Positions 1 through 6,701 of a DNA stretch of 31,111 nt are shown here, piece after piece. Origin of the DNA: Bacteroidales bacterium UBA6192 (lineage in GTDB: Bacteria > Bacteroidota > Bacteroidia > Bacteroidales > F082); NCBI GenBank assembly GCA_002422725.1, contig DITE01000104.1, positions 1,575-32,685 on the forward strand. Direction: 5' to 3'. The position numbers were made by a program, and so were the translations under genes. Position 1 is the stretch's first letter. Every line of letters begins with the position of its first letter. Below the pieces are notes generated by a model that did no database searches, was not told where the DNA came from, and saw only the letters and a list, made by a program, of their open reading frames with translations.

Positions 1-779
1 TCAGGTTCAAAACCATTTACCCACGGGAAAGTGAGGTAGTTTGGACGATCAACAGGGTTTTGGTTATTAAAATAATATTCAACGTGGCATTGAGCACATA
101 CGAGTGATCTCATTTCCTGATGCGTTGCATCCTCAATGTTTTTCCCTCTGGCTTCGAATGCTTCAATCAGTGCCGGCCTCGAAATCGCCAGATCCATTGT
201 TTCAGGGTTATGGCAATCGGCGCAGCCAATCGAATTAACGATTTCTTCGCCATGTTCGGCCCATTTACCTTTATAGAACTCGGCCGGTCCACCCAGTTTG
301 CTCATCATTCGCGGAACATCAGTACTTTTACACGCCCAGCACGTACTCGGCATGAGTCCCTCGTCAGGTGCCTTGGGACCGCCAACCCTGATGGTGTTTC
401 GGATGTCATCGATAGCGTAGGAATGACCCCTGCCCTGGTTGTAGTCCTTTGAAAACCCATATCCAGCCCACATCACCACAAGTTCGGGGCTTTCGGCAAG
501 GACATCCCTCATTGCATTACCACCATGCGCCGTCATGAAATCTGTTTCCTGTGTTTTGCGATAGGATTCATATTGCCAGGGATAGTTCTTTCCCCACACT
601 TCATTCCTTGGTTCAAATTCGCTTAGTTTTACCTTAGGTTTATAAGCAAAGATAGCTTCTGCCCTACGTTCTGTAATCGTAGAAACCAGCAAACCCAGAA
701 AAAACACCACGGCCATGGTAACGATGAACAATGTCCAGTTTACCCATGGACTACGTTTTTTGATATTCGATGTACTCAT
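1..779 (-). CDS. nrfA: Cytochrome c nitrite reductase catalytic subunit NrfA, N-terminal part
   Basis: This is the catalytic pentaheme subunit that reduces nitrite to ammonium with six electrons in the periplasm. Only 259 residues lie in the window; the C-terminus is beyond the left edge. The ATG is at 779. Residues 16-34 form an uncleaved or cleaved hydrophobic signal. The unusual lysine-ligated active-site heme motif CWACK is at 147-151, followed by CADCH (186-190) and CAQCH (228-232). CxxCK is diagnostic of NrfA, and the following STDVPRMM is also typical. Two further hemes should lie outside the window. The gene begins 22 bp after nrfH and shares its transcript. In Bacteroidetes, cytochrome c maturation genes (ccsAB type) often follow, but that cannot be seen here. 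Confidence 0.96.
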   Translation of the reverse strand, partial: MSTSNIKKRSPWVNWTLFIVTMAVVFFLGLLVSTITERRAEAIFAYKPKVKLSEFEPRNEVWGKNYPWQYESYRKTQETDFMTAHGGNAMRDVLAESPELVVMWAGYGFSKDYNQGRGHSYAIDDIRNTIRVGGPKAPDEGLMPSTCWACKSTDVPRMMSKLGGPAEFYKGKWAEHGEEIVNSIGCADCHNPETMDLAISRPALIEAFEARGKNIEDATHQEMRSLVCAQCHVEYYFNNQNPVDRPNYLTFPWVNGFEP

Positions 780-801
780 GATTTTTGGTCTTGTACGGTT
801 A

Positions 802-1383
802 TTAATTATTGGTTAAATTCTTTATCCATTGGGGAACAGGAGAAGGCAGCATTGGCACCCTTGCATATGGTGTACTCGACAAGCTTCTTACCCTTCCATG
901 AGGCACTTCACGGTGGCAATCCCAACAAAGCCTATCCTTAAATTTATCGTGAAAAACCGAAGTTTGTGTCAGTAATTTTGAATCGGTAATCAGATTGCTA
1001 TGGCATCTTACACAGTTTTCCTGAACCACGTTCACTCCTGCTTCCTTAATGAAAATATTCTGGGGTTCCAGTCTGAGTGTGAACATCGTAGCATGACGCG
1101 AGCCGTCCATTGCCTTAAAATAGTAGGTTCTGAAAATATTGTCATGCGGCACATGGCAATCGTTGCAGTTAGCCACCTCGCGATGTGAACTATGCTGCCA
1201 TGTGGCATACTGAGGCGCCATAATATGACAGTTAACGCAGGTCTCCGGTGAATCGGATAAGTATGACAGAGCCTTGCTCGAATAGGCGGCATATAGCCCG
1301 AGTCCTCCGATAGCCCCCAGCATAATGATCACTGCTAAGCGCCATTGTGGAGGAGGTGTAAACAATAGAATGACTCTCTTCAT
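802..1383 (-). CDS. nrfH: Tetraheme quinol dehydrogenase NrfH
   Basis: This is the membrane-anchored NapC/NirT-family subunit that oxidises menaquinol and passes electrons to NrfA. The 193-residue protein has one N-terminal membrane helix (about 16-35) and four c-type heme motifs: CVNCH (49-53), CNDCH (73-77), CVRCH (124-128) and CWDCH (153-157). The first is followed by I-M, matching the methionine ligand known for NrfH heme 1. The length is slightly above the usual 150-180 because of the C-terminal tail. It precedes nrfA by 22 bp, the usual nrfHA order, and has its own candidate promoter 50 bp upstream. Confidence 0.95.
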   Translation of the reverse strand: MKRVILLFTPPPQWRLAVIIMLGAIGGLGLYAAYSSKALSYLSDSPETCVNCHIMAPQYATWQHSSHREVANCNDCHVPHDNIFRTYYFKAMDGSRHATMFTLRLEPQNIFIKEAGVNVVQENCVRCHSNLITDSKLLTQTSVFHDKFKDRLCWDCHREVPHGRVRSLSSTPYARVPMLPSPVPQWIKNLTNN

Positions 1384-1433
1384 TAGAATATTTCTATTAG
1401 GTAATTAGGTATTTATTATCTTTTATTCTTGTA

Positions 1434-1441
1434 CAAAATTA
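1434..1441 (-). promoter_or_regulatory. Candidate -7 box for nrfHA
   Basis: The minus strand reads TAATTTTG, an exact match to the Bacteroidetes -7 consensus TAnnTTTG, about 50 nt upstream of the nrfH start. No clear -33 TTTG is visible at the usual distance. The 129 bp between nrfH and the PepSY gene hold nothing else coding. Confidence 0.5.
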
Positions 1442-1487
1442 GGAATTATTCATGCTATTTGGAAGAATTAGTTGATGTTCATGTTAA

Positions 1488-1504
1488 TTTAGAATCATTC
1501 TTAA
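1488..1504. promoter_or_regulatory. Imperfect palindrome upstream of nrfHA promoter
   Basis: The sequence TTTAGAAT-C-ATTCTTAA is an inverted repeat with 7 of 8 arm bases paired. Its centre is about 55 bp upstream of the candidate nrfHA -7 box, near the -60s relative to a predicted start, where CRP/FNR-family activators commonly bind. It is AT-rich and lacks a T-tract, so it is a poor terminator for the preceding gene. Identification as an operator is inference only. Confidence 0.3.
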
Positions 1505-1512
1505 TAATAGTA

Positions 1513-3003
1513 TTACCTTTTCTTTTTCAACCAGATAAAGAGTCCAGTTATGAGAATAGCCAGCACACTAAGGCCAAAAACAGGAATAATCAGTATATAC
1601 CAGAGCCCTGCAAGATGTTGAAACACGCGGGCTGTGTGTGTTTCAAGAGCAAGGTTCCAGAGTGGCATAGGGGTATCCGATATTTCGGCAGGCATAGGCA
1701 GGTTTGCCGTGATTAATCCGGCATTATAATCAAAAATAAGTGGCACAGAAGAAATATCCAGGTAGCCCGCTATCAGGTGTTGACCAATAGGAGAACCGGC
1801 TGTGCTTCGTTTTTGAGGCATCTCGCCGGTAATAAAGTCTCTTACAAAACCAGTTTCCGTGTTCCAGATAAATAATCCGTTAAAACTGCCGATCAGATAG
1901 GTGTTGTTGCCCTGATATTCCAACACATTGATTCCCATAACGGACAAAGGAGGCTGAACAGGAAATGGCTCTGGTGGCAATAAAAACTGTTCATCAGCCT
2001 GAAAAAGCCCATCGTTGGAGGCAATCATCCAATACTCTTTCTCATCGTTCCAATGAATCGCCCTTAGTTTGTCGTGCCAGTGATTTGGATTATCAAGCAT
2101 TGAAAACGAAATCTTTCCAACCCTGAGGTTGCCAATGGCAATCAACAAAGGTGGACGGAGGAAGATGCCTGTCAGGGTGGTGATGATTAAAAACCAGCCA
2201 AGCCAAATGCCGAGATGATTATGCCATTTGATCGAAAATCGGCTCACCTTCACGATCGATCCGGCATTCAACTGTTTTCTTTTGCGTTTTCTTATCCATT
2301 TGGGAAAGAAAAAATAAATATACCCAGTCAACACGAAAAAGATCAGAAGCAAAGCAAAGAAATCGACTATCAACTTTCCAAATACACCTGCTATCTCACC
2401 ACTGTGTATCACCCATAAGGTTCGAAACAAACCAACCTTGTTATCATCGTTAGACGCGGCAGGCAGCTTGATGGTTAAAAATTCAGGTTTTGCGACATCA
2501 TCAGTTGACAAAAGCACTTCTGATCTGCTTAAGGCAACAAGCTTTCCGTCCTTCAGACAAAGATCTGCAATCCTGTTATCGTGTATGTTCAGGTCAACTT
2601 TTACCCACTTCCCCAGTGTATGATCAAAACTGTATAAACCACTTTGAGTGGCAGCAAACAAAAGGCCGTTTTTTGTCTGCTGCAGTTTCATTATGCGTTG
2701 GTTGTCGATTCCCTGATCAAGTCCCTCATTAAAAGGTTTGTAAAATGAGAAGCCGGTATCCGTCTGCCAGATACCCATATTTCCATAAATAAGCAAAGTG
2801 TCGCCGCCCAGCCTGAGGCCTGAGCGGAAAGAGGCGTTATTCCAGTTCTTATAATGATACTCAGGCGGTAGCCAATTTCTGTCGATTGAAAGATGGGAAA
2901 CCAGCTCGCGGTGATTGAGCACGACTCCGGATAAAGCCCATAGAATCAGAAAAACGCCCAACACAAGCGAAAACCACTTGTGTATCCATTTCAATTTTTT
3001 CAT
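1513..3003 (-). CDS. PepSY-associated membrane protein
   Basis: This 496-residue inner-membrane protein has the PepSY-TM layout: a first helix right after HKWFSLVLG (about 10-31), a soluble periplasmic region, a helix pair at about 205-230 and 260-282, a second periplasmic region, and a last helix at about 465-490 ending in KKKR. Family members are often associated with iron, siderophore or redox functions, but no precise reaction is established. It contains no heme motif. It sits 46 bp downstream of the zinc-ribbon gene and upstream of nrfHA on the same strand, which suggests a link to respiratory electron transfer or metal use; that link is inference. Confidence 0.8.
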   Translation of the reverse strand: MKKLKWIHKWFSLVLGVFLILWALSGVVLNHRELVSHLSIDRNWLPPEYHYKNWNNASFRSGLRLGGDTLLIYGNMGIWQTDTGFSFYKPFNEGLDQGIDNQRIMKLQQTKNGLLFAATQSGLYSFDHTLGKWVKVDLNIHDNRIADLCLKDGKLVALSRSEVLLSTDDVAKPEFLTIKLPAASNDDNKVGLFRTLWVIHSGEIAGVFGKLIVDFFALLLIFFVLTGYIYFFFPKWIRKRKRKQLNAGSIVKVSRFSIKWHNHLGIWLGWFLIITTLTGIFLRPPLLIAIGNLRVGKISFSMLDNPNHWHDKLRAIHWNDEKEYWMIASNDGLFQADEQFLLPPEPFPVQPPLSVMGINVLEYQGNNTYLIGSFNGLFIWNTETGFVRDFITGEMPQKRSTAGSPIGQHLIAGYLDISSVPLIFDYNAGLITANLPMPAEISDTPMPLWNLALETHTARVFQHLAGLWYILIIPVFGLSVLAILITGLFIWLKKKR

Positions 3004-3050
3004 CCGCCAAACGCTAATCCAGTATGTTTAACAAGCAACAAACAGAAAGA

Positions 3051-3296
3051 CTAATACCCTATCCCTGCAGCTTTAACATGCTCGGGATCAAATGCATGAC
3101 ATGGAGTTACAGCATATACCATTCCACAATGCGGGCAATGTGTTTCGAATCTTTCCATCAAAAAAGAATGCTGGCAGTTTTCGCAGTTGATATCAAACGG
3201 CATGGGCATGAACTGTTCGTTGAAACCCATCTGGCGAACCTTATCGGCCACCATCATGCCATTGGTAAAGGATCCGGAACAACCATCATGTGACAT
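3051..3296 (-). CDS. Small zinc-ribbon protein of unknown function
   Basis: This 81-residue cytosolic protein has two CxxC knuckles, CENC (38-41) and CPHC (54-57), spaced like a rubredoxin-type zinc ribbon. A further Cys-His pair (66-67) and a Cys at 6 could extend metal binding. There is no signal peptide or membrane segment. I do not recognise a named family. It lies between the ABC ATPase and the PepSY gene on the same strand, 81 bp and 46 bp away, and may belong to the metal or cofactor module upstream. The ATG is the only sensible start. Confidence 0.75.
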   Translation of the reverse strand: MSHDGCSGSFTNGMMVADKVRQMGFNEQFMPMPFDINCENCQHSFLMERFETHCPHCGMVYAVTPCHAFDPEHVKAAGIGY

Positions 3297-3338
3297 AAAC
3301 TCAATTTATTATTTATTTATAATATTGTTAATATTTGA

Positions 3339-3360
3339 AGATGAATTAATTAATTCATCT
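3339..3360. promoter_or_regulatory. Perfect 22-bp palindrome between ABC ATPase and zinc-ribbon genes
   Basis: AGATGAATTAA is followed directly by its own reverse complement, giving a perfect loopless 22-bp palindrome 43 bp upstream of the zinc-ribbon start codon. On the transcribed strand it is not followed by a T-tract, and the stem is AT-rich, so an intrinsic terminator is unlikely. An operator for a dimeric regulator, or an RNA hairpin setting relative expression within the operon, fits better. Confidence 0.45.
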
Positions 3361-3377
3361 GAGTTCTTATTAATGTT

Positions 3378-4409
3378 CTATTCTTTTTCATTATTCTGAT
3401 CTATTGCGGTCAACATTTCTCCTGACCTCAGGCGGCTTCGGAGTTGCTGCAATTTGCGATCAGATTCTTCCAGCTCTTTCAACATGGATTTTTCTTCATC
3501 CGATGTTTTTATGACTTTGTAAATACCACCATTTTTGATAATGATGCGTTGATGAGCCATCAGTGCCAGAATCGGGTCGTGGGTTGCCATGAGCACTACT
3601 TTCTCTTCTCCTATCAGGATTTGCAGCGCTTTTTTCCTGTCGATACCGGCATTTTCAATTTCGTCGATCAACACCACAGGACTGCTGCTCAGCATGGCAG
3701 TGTCGGCTATCATCAGGGCACGCGATTGACCACCGCTCAGTGAGGTTATCGGACTGTCGGCTTTAAATTTTTCGCCTGCCAGATCATTGGCAGCTTCAAT
3801 AATTCGCTGAATAATTTGCTGTTCGTTGGCAACCATTCTGCTTCGTGCATGAAGTTCAAGGAACTCGATAACACTGAGATCCATCACAAAATTCATGTTT
3901 TGCGAAAGTTGTGCCACCAATTTCTTCCCCGAGGCAAATCGCCAGTCGACCGAAGGTTTTTCGCCATTGACCAGCACCGATCTTCCGGTTGGGGTGTCAC
4001 CCTGAGCCACCCATTCAATGTCGGCCAGTAATCGGCTCTTGCCCGATCCGGTTGGGCCTACGATGCTTGTGATAGTACTTTTCTTGAAAATTAGCTGCTT
4101 AAAGTTCTCCGCATTTCCGTTCTTGTCGTGTCCGGGAAGTATGGTCAGATAATCTACCAGGTTTTTGTCTTGCCCCAAAAAGGATTGCATCTGTGCAATA
4201 AAATCCTGAAGTTGATTCAGAAAGTTTTCGGTGTCAAATGCTTTCTCCTCGTGGCTTTCTTCATCCATTTCCAACAAAATCTGCTGCAATGGCACATTAT
4301 TTCTGGTAGTTAAATCGATGGTCTGCCCTGCAAAAAAAGCTTTCAGGTAAGGAAACTCTTTCAGTAATCTCAGGGGTGTCGTCTGTAAAAGATACTCTCG
4401 GCCGGCCAT
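3378..4409 (-). CDS. Soluble ABC-type ATPase of a permease-less module
   Basis: This 343-residue protein has a complete ABC nucleotide-binding domain: Walker A GPTGSGKS (118-125), signature LSGGQ (224-228), Walker B VVLIDE (245-250) and the H-loop histidine at 277. About 110 extra residues precede the domain; the first 50 resemble the N-terminus of the solute-binding-like protein encoded two genes upstream. No membrane segments occur, and no permease gene is nearby, so ordinary transport is doubtful. It starts 1 bp after the stop of the GTPase gene, and the codons for Leu-Glu-Glu-Asn at the GTPase end provide GGAGGAG as a possible ribosome site. The C-terminal 60 residues look like a charged coiled coil. 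Confidence 0.85.
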   Translation of the reverse strand: MAGREYLLQTTPLRLLKEFPYLKAFFAGQTIDLTTRNNVPLQQILLEMDEESHEEKAFDTENFLNQLQDFIAQMQSFLGQDKNLVDYLTILPGHDKNGNAENFKQLIFKKSTITSIVGPTGSGKSRLLADIEWVAQGDTPTGRSVLVNGEKPSVDWRFASGKKLVAQLSQNMNFVMDLSVIEFLELHARSRMVANEQQIIQRIIEAANDLAGEKFKADSPITSLSGGQSRALMIADTAMLSSSPVVLIDEIENAGIDRKKALQILIGEEKVVLMATHDPILALMAHQRIIIKNGGIYKVIKTSDEEKSMLKELEESDRKLQQLRSRLRSGEMLTAIDQNNEKE

Positions 4410-4410
4410 A

Positions 4411-5106
4411 TTAGTTCTCCTCCAGGTTTATTTTTCTTACATTCCCCATCTGATACGACTCCCCTATCCGGGTTTCGCCCAGGCAATAAGAGCATAGTGC
4501 AGATGGCATCGAAAAGCGAAGTTTCCTGCCTTTCAGCGAATCAACATGCTTTTCGTCATCAAACAACAACGTACTGAGCTCATAGGCTCCCTGACCGGTT
4601 AGTCCGTTGATATTCATGATAATGGCAGTGGGATTTACGGTGTGCACACGGGCTGCAAAAACTTCTCTTTCAGCTTGCGACACAATATCGCCCTTGGTAA
4701 TCACAACGATATCAGCCATACGCAGCATGGGTCCTATTTTCTTGGGCGTATTGATTCCACTCAGGTTGTCAATGACACAAATGGCTTTAATTTCCTTGAT
4801 GTAGGGTGAACAACGGTTGCACAAACCTGCACTTTCCGACACCAGCAGGTCAAATCCTTCCTTGAGACCCCATTCCAGCACTGCTTCAATGTTTGAAACA
4901 AAATAGTGATCAGGACACAATTGACCGGACAGCCCCTTTTTCACCGGTATGCCGGCTTTTTCGTAAGCAATATCATCGTCGGTATGCAGACAATCGAATT
5001 TCACTGCACCTATTTTAACTCCACGCTGCATCAGGGTTTCGGCAGTTTTGAGTATGATGGCCGTTTTGCCTGATGAGGGCGGGCCGGAAACGGTGATCAG
5101 ATTCAT
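4411..5106 (-). CDS. HypB/CobW/UreG-like P-loop GTPase
   Basis: This 231-residue cytosolic GTPase has a Walker A GPPSSGKT (8-15), a switch-like SESAG followed by CNRC (93-99), and a TKGD base-recognition motif (137-140). A further CSYC pair lies near the C-terminus (205-208), and Cys64 sits in LCPDHY. Family members such as HypB, UreG and CobW insert or deliver metals to enzymes. The two CxxC pairs suggest metal binding here, although no target is known. The start codon overlaps the stop of the upstream gene in ATGA, so translation is coupled, and the ABC ATPase follows 1 bp later. The exact client is unknown. Confidence 0.85.
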   Translation of the reverse strand: MNLITVSGPPSSGKTAIILKTAETLMQRGVKIGAVKFDCLHTDDDIAYEKAGIPVKKGLSGQLCPDHYFVSNIEAVLEWGLKEGFDLLVSESAGLCNRCSPYIKEIKAICVIDNLSGINTPKKIGPMLRMADIVVITKGDIVSQAEREVFAARVHTVNPTAIIMNINGLTGQGAYELSTLLFDDEKHVDSLKGRKLRFSMPSALCSYCLGETRIGESYQMGNVRKINLEEN

Positions 5107-6332
5107 ATTGCGATTTCCTCCTTCATATGTTGACTATTGAAAATTGCCTGACAGACTTCAAACTTCTGGTTCAGGTTATGGGTATCAATGTAGTCCCAGC
5201 CCAGCCACATAAAACTGTTTCCTGCCGATAAACGGTTGTCGATGTCAGGATGCAGGCAGGGAAACAAGCCCTGATGAGCAAGTGTGCCTGCTGCATCGAT
5301 ACCCGATAGCAGGTCGGCAAGATCCTGAACATGATTGCTTCTTTCGCTTTTAGCGATCATGAAAATGGGGCTTATAATCGCACCATCCGATGGCCAAATA
5401 GCTTTCATGGCACTTCCTTCGCGCACCATTTTGGTAAAGAAGTTGGGCATTATGGTGATGGCCGGTTTGCTTTCCTTCAATCGTTCAGACTTGACCATCT
5501 GAGCAGGGTGCAGGCTTCGCAGCATATTGCGTCCCATGGCAGCAACAGCCTCACTTCCGTAGGTGTTATCCAGCGTGAGCAGAATGGCGTTGAAAAGATC
5601 GAAATCGGCAACAGGAAGGCTTACACTCCGCTCATACATTGGATCAAGCAGTTGCTTCCATGATTGAGGAATGGGCCTGTTGTCAAGCATTTCGGTGTTC
5701 ACCAGAAAAACTGCCGGCACTACAGCGATGATGCCGTAACGGCCTTTGGGGTCTTTCAGTCTGAGGGCTGGGTTATCGAAGAGCGGGTTCACGGACTTCC
5801 ACTGTATCGGATCATTGAATTGATCTGATGTAACGAACCTTCCAATGTACTCCTGTTCGAAAAACATGTCGAACCCTGCAGAAAGGTAGATGTCGTCTAA
5901 ATCATCAACGGACTGTGCTGCAGCCACTTCTTCTTTTATCCAGTCGAGGCCCATCGATGCTGCTTTGAGATCAGTGTGGACACTTACCCCTTCAGCTTTT
6001 TTTGATTCAACGAAAGCATCAAGGCTTTCCTGTAGCGGTAGCCTGACGGGGCATGGCAGCAGACCCTTCATCCGCACTGAGTTGTTTTTGCCAACGGTTT
6101 TTTTGTCCTGTTCCGAAACCCCTTCGATGGCCTGTTCGAGCAACAAAACAAAGCTTTCCTGATCGATCTGACGCATCATCAGGGCAATGTCCAGCTGCAG
6201 GGCTTTGCCAAAAGTTTCGCGTTTGGTTGCGTCAGCCAATTGATTGAACCCATTGGCGATAAACACCTTTGCTGTAACCGGATATCTCTCAGTTATATCA
6301 TACAGTGAATCACTTGCCGAAAAATATTTCAT
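5103..6332 (-). CDS. Cytosolic solute-binding-like protein with DUF1858-like N-terminus
   Basis: This 409-residue protein is the first gene of the run. Residues 1-70 resemble the DUF1858 helical domain (LYDITERYPVTAKVF), though the Cys pair usual in that domain is absent. Residues 95-400 resemble periplasmic iron/thiamine-type solute-binding proteins: PQSWKQLLDP, SVSLPVADFDLFNA and WPSDGAI fit the fold. There is no signal peptide or lipobox, so the binding fold should sit in the cytosol, which is unusual. It is coupled by ATGA to the GTPase gene. I infer that it presents a metal, oxyanion or cofactor precursor to the GTPase/ABC partners. The ligand cannot be read from the sequence. Confidence 0.75.
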   Translation of the reverse strand: MKYFSASDSLYDITERYPVTAKVFIANGFNQLADATKRETFGKALQLDIALMMRQIDQESFVLLLEQAIEGVSEQDKKTVGKNNSVRMKGLLPCPVRLPLQESLDAFVESKKAEGVSVHTDLKAASMGLDWIKEEVAAAQSVDDLDDIYLSAGFDMFFEQEYIGRFVTSDQFNDPIQWKSVNPLFDNPALRLKDPKGRYGIIAVVPAVFLVNTEMLDNRPIPQSWKQLLDPMYERSVSLPVADFDLFNAILLTLDNTYGSEAVAAMGRNMLRSLHPAQMVKSERLKESKPAITIMPNFFTKMVREGSAMKAIWPSDGAIISPIFMIAKSERSNHVQDLADLLSGIDAAGTLAHQGLFPCLHPDIDNRLSAGNSFMWLGWDYIDTHNLNQKFEVCQAIFNSQHMKEEIAI

Positions 6333-6348
6333 TTCTGAATGTTTCCGG

Positions 6349-6356
6349 CAAAGATA
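6349..6356 (-). promoter_or_regulatory. Candidate -7 box of the SBP-GTPase-ABC operon
   Basis: The minus strand carries TATCTTTG, an exact TAnnTTTG match, only 16 nt before the start codon at 6332. The leader would be very short. No convincing -33 element is visible. The 140 bp between the two operons (6333-6472) hold no gene, and no good terminator hairpin was found for the surface operon. Confidence 0.6.
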
Positions 6357-6472
6357 GTATTATTTAGGTATTGTTGTACTGAATATATTAATTAAAAAAT
6401 TATTCTAAAAATAATTCATTGATACAAACAGGCTTACGTCTTCAATTTAGAAACCGCCAGATATTTCATCCT

Positions 6473-6700
6473 TTAGTCCATAATTTTCTTCCATGAATAC
6501 AATTTTTTGACCTTTAATGTCCCATAAATGGATGTCAAAACGAGCAGTATTCCGGTTCCGGGTGCGATGGGCGCCCCACCACCGATAGGATCACCCCCTG
6601 CAGCCGGGTCGCCAGGTGGATCTGGTGGCTGAGCCTTTACAATACTGCTAAAGACAAACAATTGCAGGATCACGAACGCTATTTTTAGTCTTGTCTTCAT
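6473..6700 (-). CDS. 75-residue secreted protein with PID-CTERM-like tail
   Basis: A signal peptide (MKTRLKIAFVILQLFVFSSIVKA) is followed by a Pro/Gly/Asp-rich stretch of about 20 residues, then APIAPGTGILLVLTSIYG, a hydrophobic segment of about 18 residues, and a basic end with KVKK and WKK. The order Pro-rich linker, PI-x(2)-G, hydrophobic helix and basic tail resembles short Bacteroidetes proteins with a PID-CTERM sorting-type end. There is almost no mature protein left once both signals are removed. It begins 1 bp after the stop of the 715-residue surface protein, so it is the last gene of that operon. Its role is unknown. Confidence 0.65.
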   Translation of the reverse strand: MKTRLKIAFVILQLFVFSSIVKAQPPDPPGDPAAGGDPIGGGAPIAPGTGILLVLTSIYGTLKVKKLYSWKKIMD

Positions 6701-6701
6701 A

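Noticed and set aside
3339..3360. Intrinsic terminator after the ABC ATPase gene
   Set aside because: The palindrome is AT-rich, has no loop and is not followed by a T-run on the minus strand.
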